DNA of 64,000 nucleotides from Shouchella oshimensis (GTDB lineage: Bacteria; Bacillota; Bacilli; Bacillales; Bacillaceae_D), in the NCBI RefSeq assembly GCF_002019765.1, contig NZ_KV917380.1, forward strand, positions 3,645,836-3,709,835. Direction: 5' to 3'. The notes below the pieces were generated by a model. It was not told the origin of the DNA. It made no database searches and saw only the letters and a program-made list of their open reading frames with translations. The position numbers and the translations under genes were made by a program. Shown in pieces: positions 1-7,946 of the stretch (position 1 is its first letter; each line of letters starts with the position of its first letter).

Positions 1-173
1 GCTTCAAAGACAACGGTCACACTACCTGGAAGGGTCTGAATGTGATCGAATAGCTGTTGAAATCCTAGTTGATTATGAGCAATTTCTTCTTCGTACAAAC
101 ATCTTTGGTCTTGATAAATGACCGAGTAACTTTTCCCCATTGATACATCTAAAGCGACTACAAACTCCATCAT
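1..173 (-). CDS. IS110-family transposase, N-terminal fragment (runs off the left edge)
   Basis: The reverse strand reads an open frame from two adjacent ATG codons, at 173 and 170, to the window edge. The first residues include VVALDVSMGKSYSVIY and later TVVFEA. This is the typical beginning of the DEDD (RuvC-like) domain of IS110-family recombinases, with the first catalytic Asp in VALDVS. An AGAGG ribosome site lies about six bases upstream. Only about 57 of the roughly 400 residues usual for the family are inside the window, so intactness cannot be judged. IS110 enzymes move an element through a circular intermediate, guided by a bridge RNA encoded in the non-coding end of the element. 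The family call rests on motif recognition. Confidence 0.8.
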   Translation of the reverse strand, partial: MMEFVVALDVSMGKSYSVIYQDQRCLYEEEIAHNQLGFQQLFDHIQTLPGSVTVVFE

Positions 174-360
174 TGTTCCTCTTTTCATTTAGCATTGAAA
201 GGTCTTCACTTAATCATTCCGATTCTAATTTCCTCTACACGAGCTCAATGGCCCCAACATACTTAAACCTGATTCAGTAATGAAAGTGAAGAAGCTCGGT
301 TTTTAATACGGATTCTAGATCCTTGAGGCTTAGGTCGAGCTTTCTTTCACCTCTCACTAT
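174..360 (-). ncRNA. Candidate IS110 bridge RNA / left-end region
   Basis: This non-coding stretch lies directly upstream of the IS110 transposase start, where elements of the IS110 group carry their bridge RNA. On the minus strand it can form a stem between CGAGCT (revcomp of 293-298) and AGCTCG (revcomp of 240-245), enclosing a loop of about 47 nt. A small GGAT/ATCC hairpin lies near 309-321. No open frame is visible. The outer limit of the element is not determined; 360 is set by the terminator of the next gene. The position is seen in the sequence; the RNA function is inferred from the family. Confidence 0.45.
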
Positions 361-369
361 ACGCCTAAA

Positions 370-414
370 CGAAAAATAGTGGGTAAGATTCATCCGTCGA
401 TGATCTTACCCACT
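370..414 (-). terminator. Rho-independent terminator of the isochorismatase gene
   Basis: A 12-bp perfect stem (378-389 with 403-414) with a 13-nt loop is followed on the minus strand by ATTTTTC. It lies about 55 bases past the stop of the 469-1014 gene and separates it from the insertion element. Confidence 0.85.
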
Positions 415-468
415 AATCTTAGTATGTTTTTGTGCTAAGTCATGATGATAAAAATTACTTAGACTCTT

Positions 469-1014
469 CTAGGACATTAGTTCCTCAATGGACCGTGTAT
501 CTGCTTTAAGAATCTCCTCAAAATGAGTTAACGATTGTTGATATTCCTGTTCTGTAAAGGATGCAAAACCGTCTCTAGGAATAATTAAATGATAACCGAG
601 CATATACGCATCATTCGCAGTGAATTCAATACACATGTTTCCGACAACACCTGTTATAATAAGCGTTTTGGCTTCCATTCTTTTTAAAAGCATATCTAAA
701 GGTGTAGCAAAGAAACCGGAAAATTGAGGCTTAAGAACAGAATATTCATGCTCACTCGGCTTTAATAATGTTGCAATCGGCGAGCCAGGAAGTTCATTTT
801 CAACAATGTAATGATACAGTTGGGTGAATTCAGATTTCCAGTGCCCATAATTGTCATTTACATAGATAACAGGATAACCTTTTTCTTGCATGGTATTCTT
901 TAATTTGGCAACTTGTTGTGCACATGTATAAGACGCATCATAGAGCTTCTCAGCATCCTTAAAGTCAAAAGGATTAATTAAATCAACGATTAATAAAACC
1001 GTATGCTTATCCAC
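469..1014 (-). CDS. Isochorismatase-family cysteine hydrolase
   Basis: The 181-residue protein has the fold signature of the isochorismatase-like hydrolases. The likely catalytic triad is Asp11 (in LLIVDLINPF), Lys95 (VLKPQFSGF) and Cys128 (VVGNMCIEFT). Members cleave amides or vinyl ethers such as nicotinamide, isochorismate or ureidoacrylate; the substrate here cannot be told. I chose the GTG at 1014, preceded by AAAGGAAG nine bases upstream. The ATG at 1059 gives a longer frame but lies inside the terminator hairpin of the upstream gene, so it is unlikely to start translation. The gene sits alone between two terminators. Confidence 0.85.
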   Translation of the reverse strand: MDKHTVLLIVDLINPFDFKDAEKLYDASYTCAQQVAKLKNTMQEKGYPVIYVNDNYGHWKSEFTQLYHYIVENELPGSPIATLLKPSEHEYSVLKPQFSGFFATPLDMLLKRMEAKTLIITGVVGNMCIEFTANDAYMLGYHLIIPRDGFASFTEQEYQQSLTHFEEILKADTRSIEELMS

Positions 1015-1031
1015 CTCTACACACTTCCTTT

Positions 1032-1067
1032 GAAAAAATACGCGCATTCCTGTTGGCATGCGCGTAT
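1032..1067 (-). terminator. Terminator of the thiamine-binding-type gene
   Basis: A perfect 10-bp inverted repeat (1038-1047 with 1058-1067) is followed on the minus strand by TTTTTTC. It ends the transcript of the 1077-1352 gene and shows that the isochorismatase gene must start further downstream. Confidence 0.9.
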
Positions 1068-1076
1068 AACGAACGT

Positions 1077-1352
1077 TTATTTTTTATCTTCAAACGAAAC
1101 CCCATCTTTACGATAATGGATCTTTACGTGAGACAATAGTTCATCGGCCCCTGTTTGAATGGCTTCTTCTTGGATTGATTGAATTAGGCTCATAACCGAA
1201 TCTAAATCTCCTTCAACAACCGTTTCCAGTGGCCCTACTTCATATCTAAGACCAGATTTTTCGACCAACTGTAGCGAATGATCAATCATTCCTCCAGTAT
1301 GGTCTTCTTTAAGGTTCGGTAGAAGTTGAATACCTGCGAGTACTGTTGACAT
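1077..1352 (-). CDS. MTH1187/YqgV-type thiamine-binding protein
   Basis: A 91-residue protein of the UPF0045/MTH1187 family, a ferredoxin-like fold known to bind thiamine or related pyrimidines in the cytoplasm. The family pattern is visible in the N-terminal strand (AGIQLLPN), the central VGPLETVVEGDLD segment and the C-terminal VKIHYRKDG strand. Length is normal. A GGGAG site lies 11 bases upstream of the ATG. It is monocistronic, with its own terminator. Its exact ligand and role are not defined for most family members. Confidence 0.85.
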   Translation of the reverse strand: MSTVLAGIQLLPNLKEDHTGGMIDHSLQLVEKSGLRYEVGPLETVVEGDLDSVMSLIQSIQEEAIQTGADELLSHVKIHYRKDGVSFEDKK

Positions 1353-1486
1353 GTTTTCATCATCTCCCTTTTCTCGTCTATACTATTTCCATAACCGTTC
1401 TACAGACGATCAAAACATCTAGCAGGATTCATTCATCCTTTTATAGAAGAAACAGGACAAAGACGTTGGAAGGAAGAGATCCCCAT

Positions 1487-2044
1487 ATGACAAGAAACCA
1501 AAAAACAAAGATTGTTGTTGGTGCTGGTGAGTATCATAATAACCCCGGGTGGCTTCATCTACAAAAAGATGAGCTAAATCTGATAAAACGAGATGATTGG
1601 CTGACTCACTTTGAGCCATCGAGCCTTTCTATTATTTTAGCAGAACACGTCTGGGAACACCTTACCATTGAAGAAGGAATTCAAGCCGCCGCTCTTTGTT
1701 ATGAATTTTTAAAACCAGGAGGGTATGTTCGTTGTGCCGTACCTGACCGCTATTTCCCTAATGAAGCATACCAGACTGCTGTACAAATAGGTGGACCCGG
1801 CCCCTTAGATCATCCTGCTAGTAGCCATAAAGTCGTCCACACCTATCATACACTTTCTTCACTTTTTGAAACAGCTGGCTTTCGCATTTCATTGTTAGAA
1901 TACCATGATGAGAAGGGTCAGTTTCACCAGAACGACTGGCACAAAGAAGATGGGATGATCTATCGTTCTAAGCAATTTGACCATCGCAATGAAAGCGGGA
2001 CACTCCAATTCGTTTCTTTACTACTTGACGCGAGGAAACCGTGA
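1487..2044 (+). CDS. SAM-dependent methyltransferase-like protein
   Basis: The 185-residue product has the core of a class I methyltransferase. A short IVVGAG glycine motif near the N-terminus could bind SAM. Further motifs are ILAEHVWEHL, a post-I acidic segment, and FLKPGGYVRCAVPD, the usual strand-4/5 region after which the chain ends in a VSLLLDARKP strand. The ATG at 1487 follows GGAAGGAAGAG eight bases upstream, so I preferred it over an earlier in-frame ATG at 1346 that would overlap the divergent neighbour. The substrate is unknown. The stop lies one base before the convergent gerC stop. Confidence 0.8.
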   Translation: MTRNQKTKIVVGAGEYHNNPGWLHLQKDELNLIKRDDWLTHFEPSSLSIILAEHVWEHLTIEEGIQAAALCYEFLKPGGYVRCAVPDRYFPNEAYQTAVQIGGPGPLDHPASSHKVVHTYHTLSSLFETAGFRISLLEYHDEKGQFHQNDWHKEDGMIYRSKQFDHRNESGTLQFVSLLLDARKP

Positions 2045-2045
2045 A

Positions 2046-3164
2046 TTAATTGATAATACCATGGTAAACGACTTTTGTCTGAACCGAGACAGTGAGTGGG
2101 ATGTTGGCATAGTCTTCCTCCCAATTCATCGCTTCCCAATCTTTATAGTGATGTGCACGGATATGCTTGCCAATCCCATAATAATCGCAGTTTGCTTCTT
2201 GAATAATTCGTAGTACTTCTTCGCACTCGAATTGTAACTGTTTTTGTATTTCTTCGTTTAATTTTATAACGTTTTTCTCAATATACAGTGTATCTTTTGG
2301 GTACTCCACTACATTTAATAGTAAATCAAGATTAATGTGAGCAGAGAATTGTTTAGGAGCCTCTTTTTTTATTTTTAGTGTTCTATTTTTTTCTTCAACA
2401 TCAATCGTTACGTAATTATTGATTCGCCTTTCTTCATTGTCTGTTACACGTGTATTAAAACGTCGTGGTACCCTCCTGTCTATATCCATGAGCAATAACC
2501 GCAATGTTTGGTCAGCATTTATACTTCCGCTCATATGGTCGTTATCAAATAACGCTACTCCATCTAATGCAACATTCTCATGGTCAATAACATGCATTAG
2601 GGGTAAGACAAAGTCTGTTCCCTTATCAAACAGGGAGCTAAGCACGTCTTCCATCGATGCTTTTGGAATTGACTCCACTTCCTCTAACCCTAACAGCAAA
2701 TCCCCTAAATAATTACTAATTAGTGGCGTTTCGGCCACTTTCACATGCAATGCCCTCTTTGCATCACCCTCTACTACAGCTAAGCGTGCATTCGTTGTTG
2801 AAATAGGTGATCGGAAATGGACATCAAGCAACGAATAAATATTATCCTCGGCAAGCTCTTGACTTAAAAGTGTCACCCGGTTCTTGGAGGCATACAATTC
2901 CCCAGATACCTTTCGATCTAGATTCATTCGACTATCACGAGGTGTGTTTCCAACCGCAGAGATGATAGCTGGCTTTTGCGTGCTCACTTGTGCTCCACTT
3001 TCATTTGGTGCGCCACCAATTGTGACGATGGTTGTTTCAATTAAGCCTTCATCTGTCTTATCCAGCGCCTGTGAATAAATGAGATTAATGTCTTTCACAA
3101 GTCGCTCATCCCAGCACCCGGTCAATAAACATAGCGTTATCATTAATAGTATTTGTTTTTTCAT
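2046..3164 (-). CDS. Ger(x)C-family germinant receptor lipoprotein
   Basis: The 372-residue C subunit of a GerA-type spore germinant receptor. It begins with a lipoprotein signal ending in LLTGCW, with Cys17 as the lipidation site, and contains family segments such as VGNTPRDSRMNLDRKVSGEL and a C-terminal domain with repeated strands. It is expected on the outer face of the spore inner membrane, together with the A and B subunits. Its start overlaps the B-subunit stop by four bases, so the subunits are translationally coupled. It is the last gene of the operon, and no clear T-tailed terminator was seen before the convergent methyltransferase gene. Confidence 0.92.
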   Translation of the reverse strand: MKKQILLMITLCLLTGCWDERLVKDINLIYSQALDKTDEGLIETTIVTIGGAPNESGAQVSTQKPAIISAVGNTPRDSRMNLDRKVSGELYASKNRVTLLSQELAEDNIYSLLDVHFRSPISTTNARLAVVEGDAKRALHVKVAETPLISNYLGDLLLGLEEVESIPKASMEDVLSSLFDKGTDFVLPLMHVIDHENVALDGVALFDNDHMSGSINADQTLRLLLMDIDRRVPRRFNTRVTDNEERRINNYVTIDVEEKNRTLKIKKEAPKQFSAHINLDLLLNVVEYPKDTLYIEKNVIKLNEEIQKQLQFECEEVLRIIQEANCDYYGIGKHIRAHHYKDWEAMNWEEDYANIPLTVSVQTKVVYHGIIN

Positions 3165-4246
3165 AATGGCCGCTCCTTTTTTCTCACACTTGATAAAAGT
3201 ACTAATAAGACAGGGAGCAAAAAAGTTAAATATGCACTTGGCTTATTAATGTACGTGACCATTTGGCTAAATTCGTTAATAGAAGTAGGCAAAAATTCAA
3301 TGGTAAAGGTCATGATGAGAAGCGTGATGGCAATAAGTCGATAACGCGTTGTTTGCAGCAAATCCATCACCCCGATTGTACCGCAGTAAACAAAGATGAC
3401 GTACGTTGTAATAATACTAATAGACCAAAAGGAAAGAAAAATTAAATCTAGTCTTTCAATAATGGTTAGCGAGAACGATTTAATCATATACAAATAAGGC
3501 TCAGGTAGAAGTTTCATTTCCCCATGACTAAAAGTGAGAAATGAAGTGAGCAATACAATCGTATAGATAAGTGCTACCGTCCAATGGGCAGCCGATACTA
3601 TTTTAAACTTCTCCTTTGGCGTTCCTTTCACATGGGGGAAAACAACCGCCACCACAATAAAGCCGTTTATCGAGAACATGGAAGCAAGTACACCCTTTAA
3701 AATTGCTGAGAAATCAGCTACTCCTAGCGGCAATAGATTTAAATAATCCCCATAAATAAACGCATACCCGACCATAACTGGAATGGTGAGGACAATTGGT
3801 GCTGTCAGAACGAGCATACGGCCAATGGATTTAAGTGTTGAAAATAACATCGGTACACAAGCTAACAAAAAGAGAAACATAAAAACAGGTTCAGGGGTTT
3901 TGTTTAAAATCCAGATTGCTATAAGCTGCGTAAATCCTTTTAAGACGAGTCCTGCTATTAAGATAAAGTAGACGATGAATAACAGAACAATAAACTTCCC
4001 TATCCATTTCCCACAAACTTTTTCACAAACTTTAAAAAGCGAATCATGTGGATACCGTTTGTGTATGATATACAAGCAATAAAGAACTATTTGAACAATG
4101 ACACTTGCAAGTAATAAGGAAAGCCATCCGTCTGTCTTCGCAAACTGATAAATATGATTTGGTAGTGAAAAAAGACCAACACCAATTTGAGCGTGCATAA
4201 AAAACCAATAGAGTTGTGTCTTTCCTAGTATTGGGGCTTGCTCCAT
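3161..4246 (-). CDS. GerAB/YndE-family germinant receptor permease subunit
   Basis: The 361-residue B subunit of the receptor is a multi-spanning membrane protein of the spore permease family, related to amino acid transporters. Hydrophobic segments run through the whole chain, and the N-terminal QLYWFFMHAQIGVGLFSLPN is typical. In known receptors the B subunit contributes the germinant binding site; the ligand here cannot be predicted. The gene lies between the A subunit (15-bp gap) and the C subunit (4-bp overlap) in the usual A-B-C order. Confidence 0.92.
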   Translation of the reverse strand: MEQAPILGKTQLYWFFMHAQIGVGLFSLPNHIYQFAKTDGWLSLLLASVIVQIVLYCLYIIHKRYPHDSLFKVCEKVCGKWIGKFIVLLFIVYFILIAGLVLKGFTQLIAIWILNKTPEPVFMFLFLLACVPMLFSTLKSIGRMLVLTAPIVLTIPVMVGYAFIYGDYLNLLPLGVADFSAILKGVLASMFSINGFIVVAVVFPHVKGTPKEKFKIVSAAHWTVALIYTIVLLTSFLTFSHGEMKLLPEPYLYMIKSFSLTIIERLDLIFLSFWSISIITTYVIFVYCGTIGVMDLLQTTRYRLIAITLLIMTFTIEFLPTSINEFSQMVTYINKPSAYLTFLLPVLLVLLSSVRKKERPL

Positions 4247-4261
4247 AGTGAAAGTCCTTTC

Positions 4262-5692
4262 TTATTTTTTTTGATCTCCGTTTAAGGGATGGCTTGAAGC
4301 CGTATCCGTGTGACGTTGAATAAGCCAAACTGGGAAGCGCATAATGGCATCCTTAAGCCCTTTTCTATTAAAAGGCGCAATGGGGGTTAAATAAGGAGTA
4401 CCAAAAGATTCCAGTTTAATTAAATGCATTAAAATGGCAAAAAATGTTAAGACCACCCCAATTAACCCAAATGTCGCTGCCGAAATCATAAGCGGAAAAC
4501 GTGATAATCTTATGACTGAACTCATCTCTGGGCTCGGAATAACAAAGGAGGATATAGCTGTAACAGCCACTACGATAATCATGATATTTGATACTAACCC
4601 TGCATTAACCACGGCTTCACCAATAACTAACCCTCCAACAATTCCAATGGTTTGACCAATTGGGGCAGGAAGCCGTAATCCTGCTTCACGAATCAATTCA
4701 ATAGTAAACTCCATAATTAACGCCTCCACAAGGGGAGGATACGGAATGTTCTGTAGTGAACTTTTCACCGATATGATTAATGGTTGTGGAATAATTTCAA
4801 AGTGAAATGCCACAAGAGAAATATACAAAGAAGGAAGCAAAATCGAGATCAGTAAAGCAATCATTCTTACTAGCCTTAAAAAACTTCCTAAAACAAAATG
4901 GACATTGTAATCATCAACAGACTGCATAAAACTAAAAAACGATACAGGCAAAATTAATGCTGTCGGGTTTCCTTCAATTAATAAGACAATTCTACCCTCT
5001 GCCAGATTCCCAACCGTTGAATCAGGACGCTCTGTATACAGAATCTGCGGGAAAAACGTTTTCTTTGCTCCTTGCAATCGTTCATTTAGCGTTCCTGGCG
5101 AGCTAATCATATCTTGCTTTATATTGCTTAGCTTCTTTTTGATGTCTTTCACAATCGTTGGATCCGCTCTTCCTTCAATGTAAACCATTGCGACTTCTTT
5201 TTTTACCGATTGACCAACCACCTGGGTTTGAATAACAAGGTCTTCGATTCGTGCGGTTTTACGAATTAAGCTTAAATTGGTCGTCAAGTCTTCAATAAAT
5301 CCATCATGGGAACCTCGTAAAGCACGATCATTAATGGGCTCTTCAATGGATCGGTTCTGTGTAGTTGGTGTCTTCAGCGCAAGAAATTGAAAGGATGAAG
5401 AGCCAAATACAAGAATGGCGTGACCAGTCCAACATAGAGGCAAGCACGCTTCTGCTGAATGCAGCCTTTCCATAGATACGTTCACTTGACTTTCTATAGC
5501 TGAAAGAGAAAGCGCCTCTTTTTGCATAAATGATTGATACAAAACTTGCTCTAACCACTTTTCATCTACCATTGTATCTAAATAAATAAGGATTCCTTGC
5601 TCGCCTTGAATCGTCATCGGTCGTCTTACCACATCGCTTGAATGATGAAGCTCTTGCCGAAAGAAAGATTCGATTTCAGTTAACGTTTTCAT
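4262..5692 (-). CDS. GerAA-family germinant receptor A subunit
   Basis: The 476-residue A subunit has a soluble N-terminal half and a C-terminal membrane half with about five to six spanning segments. It contains family hallmarks such as VAMVYIEGRADPTIV, ILYTERPDSTVGNLAEGRIV and ALIMEFTIELIREAGLRLP. The GerA family proteins sense nutrients and start spore germination from the spore inner membrane. The ATG at 5692 follows GGAAGGG about eight bases upstream. A possible forespore promoter lies just upstream. It is the first gene of a three-gene operon of normal size and order. Confidence 0.93.
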   Translation of the reverse strand: MKTLTEIESFFRQELHHSSDVVRRPMTIQGEQGILIYLDTMVDEKWLEQVLYQSFMQKEALSLSAIESQVNVSMERLHSAEACLPLCWTGHAILVFGSSSFQFLALKTPTTQNRSIEEPINDRALRGSHDGFIEDLTTNLSLIRKTARIEDLVIQTQVVGQSVKKEVAMVYIEGRADPTIVKDIKKKLSNIKQDMISSPGTLNERLQGAKKTFFPQILYTERPDSTVGNLAEGRIVLLIEGNPTALILPVSFFSFMQSVDDYNVHFVLGSFLRLVRMIALLISILLPSLYISLVAFHFEIIPQPLIISVKSSLQNIPYPPLVEALIMEFTIELIREAGLRLPAPIGQTIGIVGGLVIGEAVVNAGLVSNIMIIVVAVTAISSFVIPSPEMSSVIRLSRFPLMISAATFGLIGVVLTFFAILMHLIKLESFGTPYLTPIAPFNRKGLKDAIMRFPVWLIQRHTDTASSHPLNGDQKK

Positions 5693-5717
5693 AAACAGTT
5701 CCCTTCCTTAGTACCGT

Positions 5718-5747
5718 TAATTTTCACAAAAAAGACCGTACTTATGC
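5718..5747 (-). promoter_or_regulatory. Possible sigma-G-type promoter of the ger operon
   Basis: On the minus strand GCATA (5743-5747) and AAAATTA (5718-5724) are 18 bases apart. This resembles the forespore sigma-G pattern, in which GerA-type operons are normally transcribed. The -10 element matches five of seven positions, so this is a weak call made mostly from context. Confidence 0.4.
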
Positions 5748-5775
5748 AGAAACTGCTTTTTTCGAATGAGGACAT

Positions 5776-5805
5776 AAAAAAACACACTACCGTATTGGTA
5801 ATGTG
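5776..5805 (-). terminator. Terminator of the EamA transporter gene
   Basis: A nine-bp stem with one wobble (5783-5791 with 5797-5805) and a 5-nt loop is followed on the minus strand by seven T. It lies about 55 bases past the stop of the 5859-6776 gene. Confidence 0.88.
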
Positions 5806-5858
5806 AATAGGTTTCGCTAATTTATAAATGCCTTACGCCTTCGTTTCACATAGAGTCA

Positions 5859-6776
5859 TTAAGCATGTTTGTTTCTTATTGAACCCCGCGCACTTTTAGG
5901 CTTCCTCTTTCGTTCTACGACTAAAACAGCCGCATAAAGCACAAAGAGTATCCCAACGATTTGCCAAAACGTTAACTCTTCTCCTAAAAAGAACAGACCC
6001 GTCATAACCGCTACAAGAGGTTCTACCGTTGCTAGAATGGATGCTCTACTTGCTTCTAAATGCTTCAAGCCAATGGTATAGAAAACATAACCAGCTACTG
6101 TTGAGATCAACGCTAGTAAGAAGGCGCTCATTAACACTTCCACATTTAAAAATAAGGACCCTTTTTGAATGGTATTGCTACTCAACACCATACATACACT
6201 TGCGTAAAAAAACACGTATGTTGTTATTGTCATAACGGAATATTTTCTAGTAACAGGCTTTGTCACAATACTAAACAGCGCATAAAAAAAACCAGACAAT
6301 AAGCCAAACCCTAATAGATGTAGCGAAACGTCTTGTTGACCAACTGGAAAGAAACCAACTACGAACGCACAACCGAGTACAGCTAATCCAAGAGCCATTA
6401 ATTTACGCAACGTCAATGGTTCCTTAAAAAAGAGACGCGATAAAAGTGTAACAAATACTGGCCCTGTATAAAGCAATGTTACGGCAACGGATAGACTTGA
6501 TTTAGAAAACACATCAAAATAGAAATAATTAAAAAACACGATACTAATGATACCAGCAGACGCAAAGAAGAAGTGATCTTTCCAATGAGCCTTTAGTTGC
6601 TCTCGATAAAAGGTCATCATTATACCGCTTAAGAGAACAAACGTACACACAACTCGTATCGTCACAACATCCCACGATGTAAATCCTGCCTTATATAAGG
6701 GAGCAATGAAAAGACCGATTAAGCCCCAACAAGCGGCTCCTAAAATGGTTGCACCATAGATGTAGCGTGAACGCAT
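5859..6776 (-). CDS. EamA/DMT-family transporter
   Basis: A 305-residue membrane protein with ten predicted helices built from two EamA repeats (roughly residues 5-140 and 150-290). The second repeat ends in ATVEPLVAVMTGLFFLGEELT, a very typical EamA signature. Such proteins usually export amino acids or other small metabolites; no substrate can be assigned. GGAGGG lies eight bases before the ATG. A basic tail, ERKRKPKSARGS, marks the cytoplasmic C-terminus. It is divergent from the riboswitch-controlled operon and has its own terminator. Confidence 0.9.
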   Translation of the reverse strand: MRSRYIYGATILGAACWGLIGLFIAPLYKAGFTSWDVVTIRVVCTFVLLSGIMMTFYREQLKAHWKDHFFFASAGIISIVFFNYFYFDVFSKSSLSVAVTLLYTGPVFVTLLSRLFFKEPLTLRKLMALGLAVLGCAFVVGFFPVGQQDVSLHLLGFGLLSGFFYALFSIVTKPVTRKYSVMTITTYVFFYASVCMVLSSNTIQKGSLFLNVEVLMSAFLLALISTVAGYVFYTIGLKHLEASRASILATVEPLVAVMTGLFFLGEELTFWQIVGILFVLYAAVLVVERKRKPKSARGSIRNKHA

Positions 6777-6958
6777 ATAAGCTTCCCTCCATTCTTTGTA
6801 GGTTTATTCTAGCATGCCTTTTTACGTCAGTTGCTTTTTTCCAGCTCTTCGCACGTACCTCCCTTTTTTGTTATGTAAATATTTTTTAAAGAATGTGTGG
6901 ATGATTTCGGCTATGTTTCTATTTACTGACGAGAAATGATGAGAAGTTGTGGATATCG

Positions 6959-6987
6959 TTGAAAACCTTAGAACAGGAAGCTATACT
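6959..6987 (+). promoter_or_regulatory. Sigma-A promoter of the riboswitch operon
   Basis: TTGAAA (6959-6964) and TATACT (6982-6987) are 17 bases apart, each matching five of six consensus bases. Transcription would start near 6994, about 20 bases before the aptamer. Confidence 0.75.
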
Positions 6988-7012
6988 TGGTGAAAATATC
7001 GAAAACGAAATC

Positions 7013-7131
7013 CCAAAGGGGAGTAGCATAATAGTAGCTGTCGTCATTACAGGAGAAATCCTCGGCACTACTGGCAACGTTATTGTTGCTTGCGAGACCT
7101 TTGTCCATTCTGGTGGGCAAAGGTCTTTTTT
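7013..7131 (+). promoter_or_regulatory. yybP-ykoY (Mn2+) riboswitch with terminator
   Basis: The aptamer shows the conserved AAAGGGGAGTAGC at its 5' side and a second loop motif GTCGTCATTACAGGA with TCCTCGGC opposite. A distal GCAAC/GTTGC hairpin follows, then a closing GCGAGACCTTTG. P1 pairs 7014-7019 with 7098-7103. The same 3' strand (7095-7103) can instead pair with 7118-7126 to form a terminator stem followed by TTTTTT (7126-7131). P1 and the terminator are therefore mutually exclusive, as in known Mn2+-activated riboswitches of this class. Expected behaviour is that Mn2+ binding stabilises P1 and lets transcription continue into the downstream genes. Confidence 0.92.
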
Positions 7132-7168
7132 GTTACCCTTTGCCGCCACCATTAAAGGAGAATACCAT

Positions 7169-7288
7169 ATGGGTAAATTGATGAAGCTTCTAAAATCACA
7201 AGCGGTACGGCAAGGAATAAAACAAGCTCAAAAGCACATTGTTCCACTTGTAAAAAAAGAACTTAAAAAACGAAAAGGGTTAAAGTAA
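7169..7288 (+). CDS. 39-residue basic peptide under Mn2+ riboswitch control
   Basis: A short gene starting at the ATG at 7169, with AAAGGAG eight bases upstream. The peptide begins MGKLMKLLKSQAVRQ and is very rich in lysine and arginine, ending KKELKKRKGLK. It looks amphipathic and helical, without a signal peptide. A longer frame from upstream would cross the riboswitch, so I reject that reading. It is the first gene after the terminator and lies two bases before the kinase-like gene, so both are probably co-transcribed and coupled. I do not recognise its family. Confidence 0.7.
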   Translation: MGKLMKLLKSQAVRQGIKQAQKHIVPLVKKELKKRKGLK

Positions 7289-7290
7289 GG

Positions 7291-7908
7291 ATGATGCCAA
7301 GTTCCATTACCTTATATGAAACATATGCCAAAACGATTGTCTTCCAAAAAAATAAGTCGAAGTATCATGTAAAGGCCCATCATCCAGACTTAACCATTTG
7401 CGGAATTGGAAGAAGCGCTACAGCCTTTAAACTAAAGGAAGAACCTCTTGTACTAAAGGTATTTTATCCGCCATACGAAACCATCGCAGAACAGGAACAA
7501 CACAATTATAGGAAGGTAAAAGAGAGCTCTTATTATCCAACACTTTATGAGAGTGGTTCAAATTATCTTGTCATTGACTATATTGATGGACGAACATTTT
7601 TTCAATGTCTAGAAGAAGGCATTCCCATTCTCCCTGATTATGTACATCAAGTCGATCAAGCTCTTTCTTATGCGAAGAGGCAAGGGCTGAATCCGTCCGA
7701 TATTCATCTCCACAATTTACTTGTGACAAAAGAGAATCGTGTTCATATTATCGATATTGCCCGCTTTTCCCAAACAAAACCTTGCTATCAGTGGAATGAT
7801 TTAAAGGCAGGCTATTACAAACACTATCATAGAGCGTACTTTCCAAGTAAAGTGCCTCGATGGATGATGAATCTAGTGGCATCTATTTATCGAGCTACAC
7901 AACAATAA
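7291..7908 (+). CDS. Small protein-kinase-like protein (YrzF type)
   Basis: A protein of about 205 residues with a minimal protein-kinase fold. It has a glycine-rich stretch GIGRSATAFKL and the ATP-binding lysine in PLVLKVFYPP. The catalytic loop reads NPSDIHLHNLLV with Asp and Asn kept, and the metal-binding Asp lies in IIDIARF (in place of DFG). This resembles the short Bacillus kinases of the YrzF type; the gene name is from memory and not certain. ATG codons stand at 7291 and 7294, right after the stop of the small basic peptide. Control by a Mn2+ riboswitch would link its activity to a metal that kinases can use. The cellular target is unknown. Confidence 0.8.
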   Translation: MMPSSITLYETYAKTIVFQKNKSKYHVKAHHPDLTICGIGRSATAFKLKEEPLVLKVFYPPYETIAEQEQHNYRKVKESSYYPTLYESGSNYLVIDYIDGRTFFQCLEEGIPILPDYVHQVDQALSYAKRQGLNPSDIHLHNLLVTKENRVHIIDIARFSQTKPCYQWNDLKAGYYKHYHRAYFPSKVPRWMMNLVASIYRATQQ

Positions 7909-7936
7909 AAAGGAGCTCTCTAATGCTCCTTTTTTT
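7907..7936 (+). terminator. Terminator of the kinase-like operon
   Basis: AAAGGAGC and GCTCCTTT pair around an 8-nt loop, followed by a run of T up to 7936. The stem begins at the stop codon itself. Confidence 0.88.
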
Positions 7937-7946
7937 ATATAGGTAA

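Noticed and set aside
469-1059. Longer isochorismatase frame starting at the ATG at 1059
   Set aside because: The ATG lies in the terminator hairpin of the upstream gene; the GTG at 1014 has a proper ribosome site.
1346-1486. N-terminal extension of the methyltransferase gene
   Set aside because: It overlaps the divergent neighbour and its promoter region; the ATG at 1487 has a good ribosome site.
6947-7168. Coding extension upstream of the 39-residue basic peptide
   Set aside because: The extension runs through the Mn2+ riboswitch and terminator; the ATG at 7169 has AAAGGAG.
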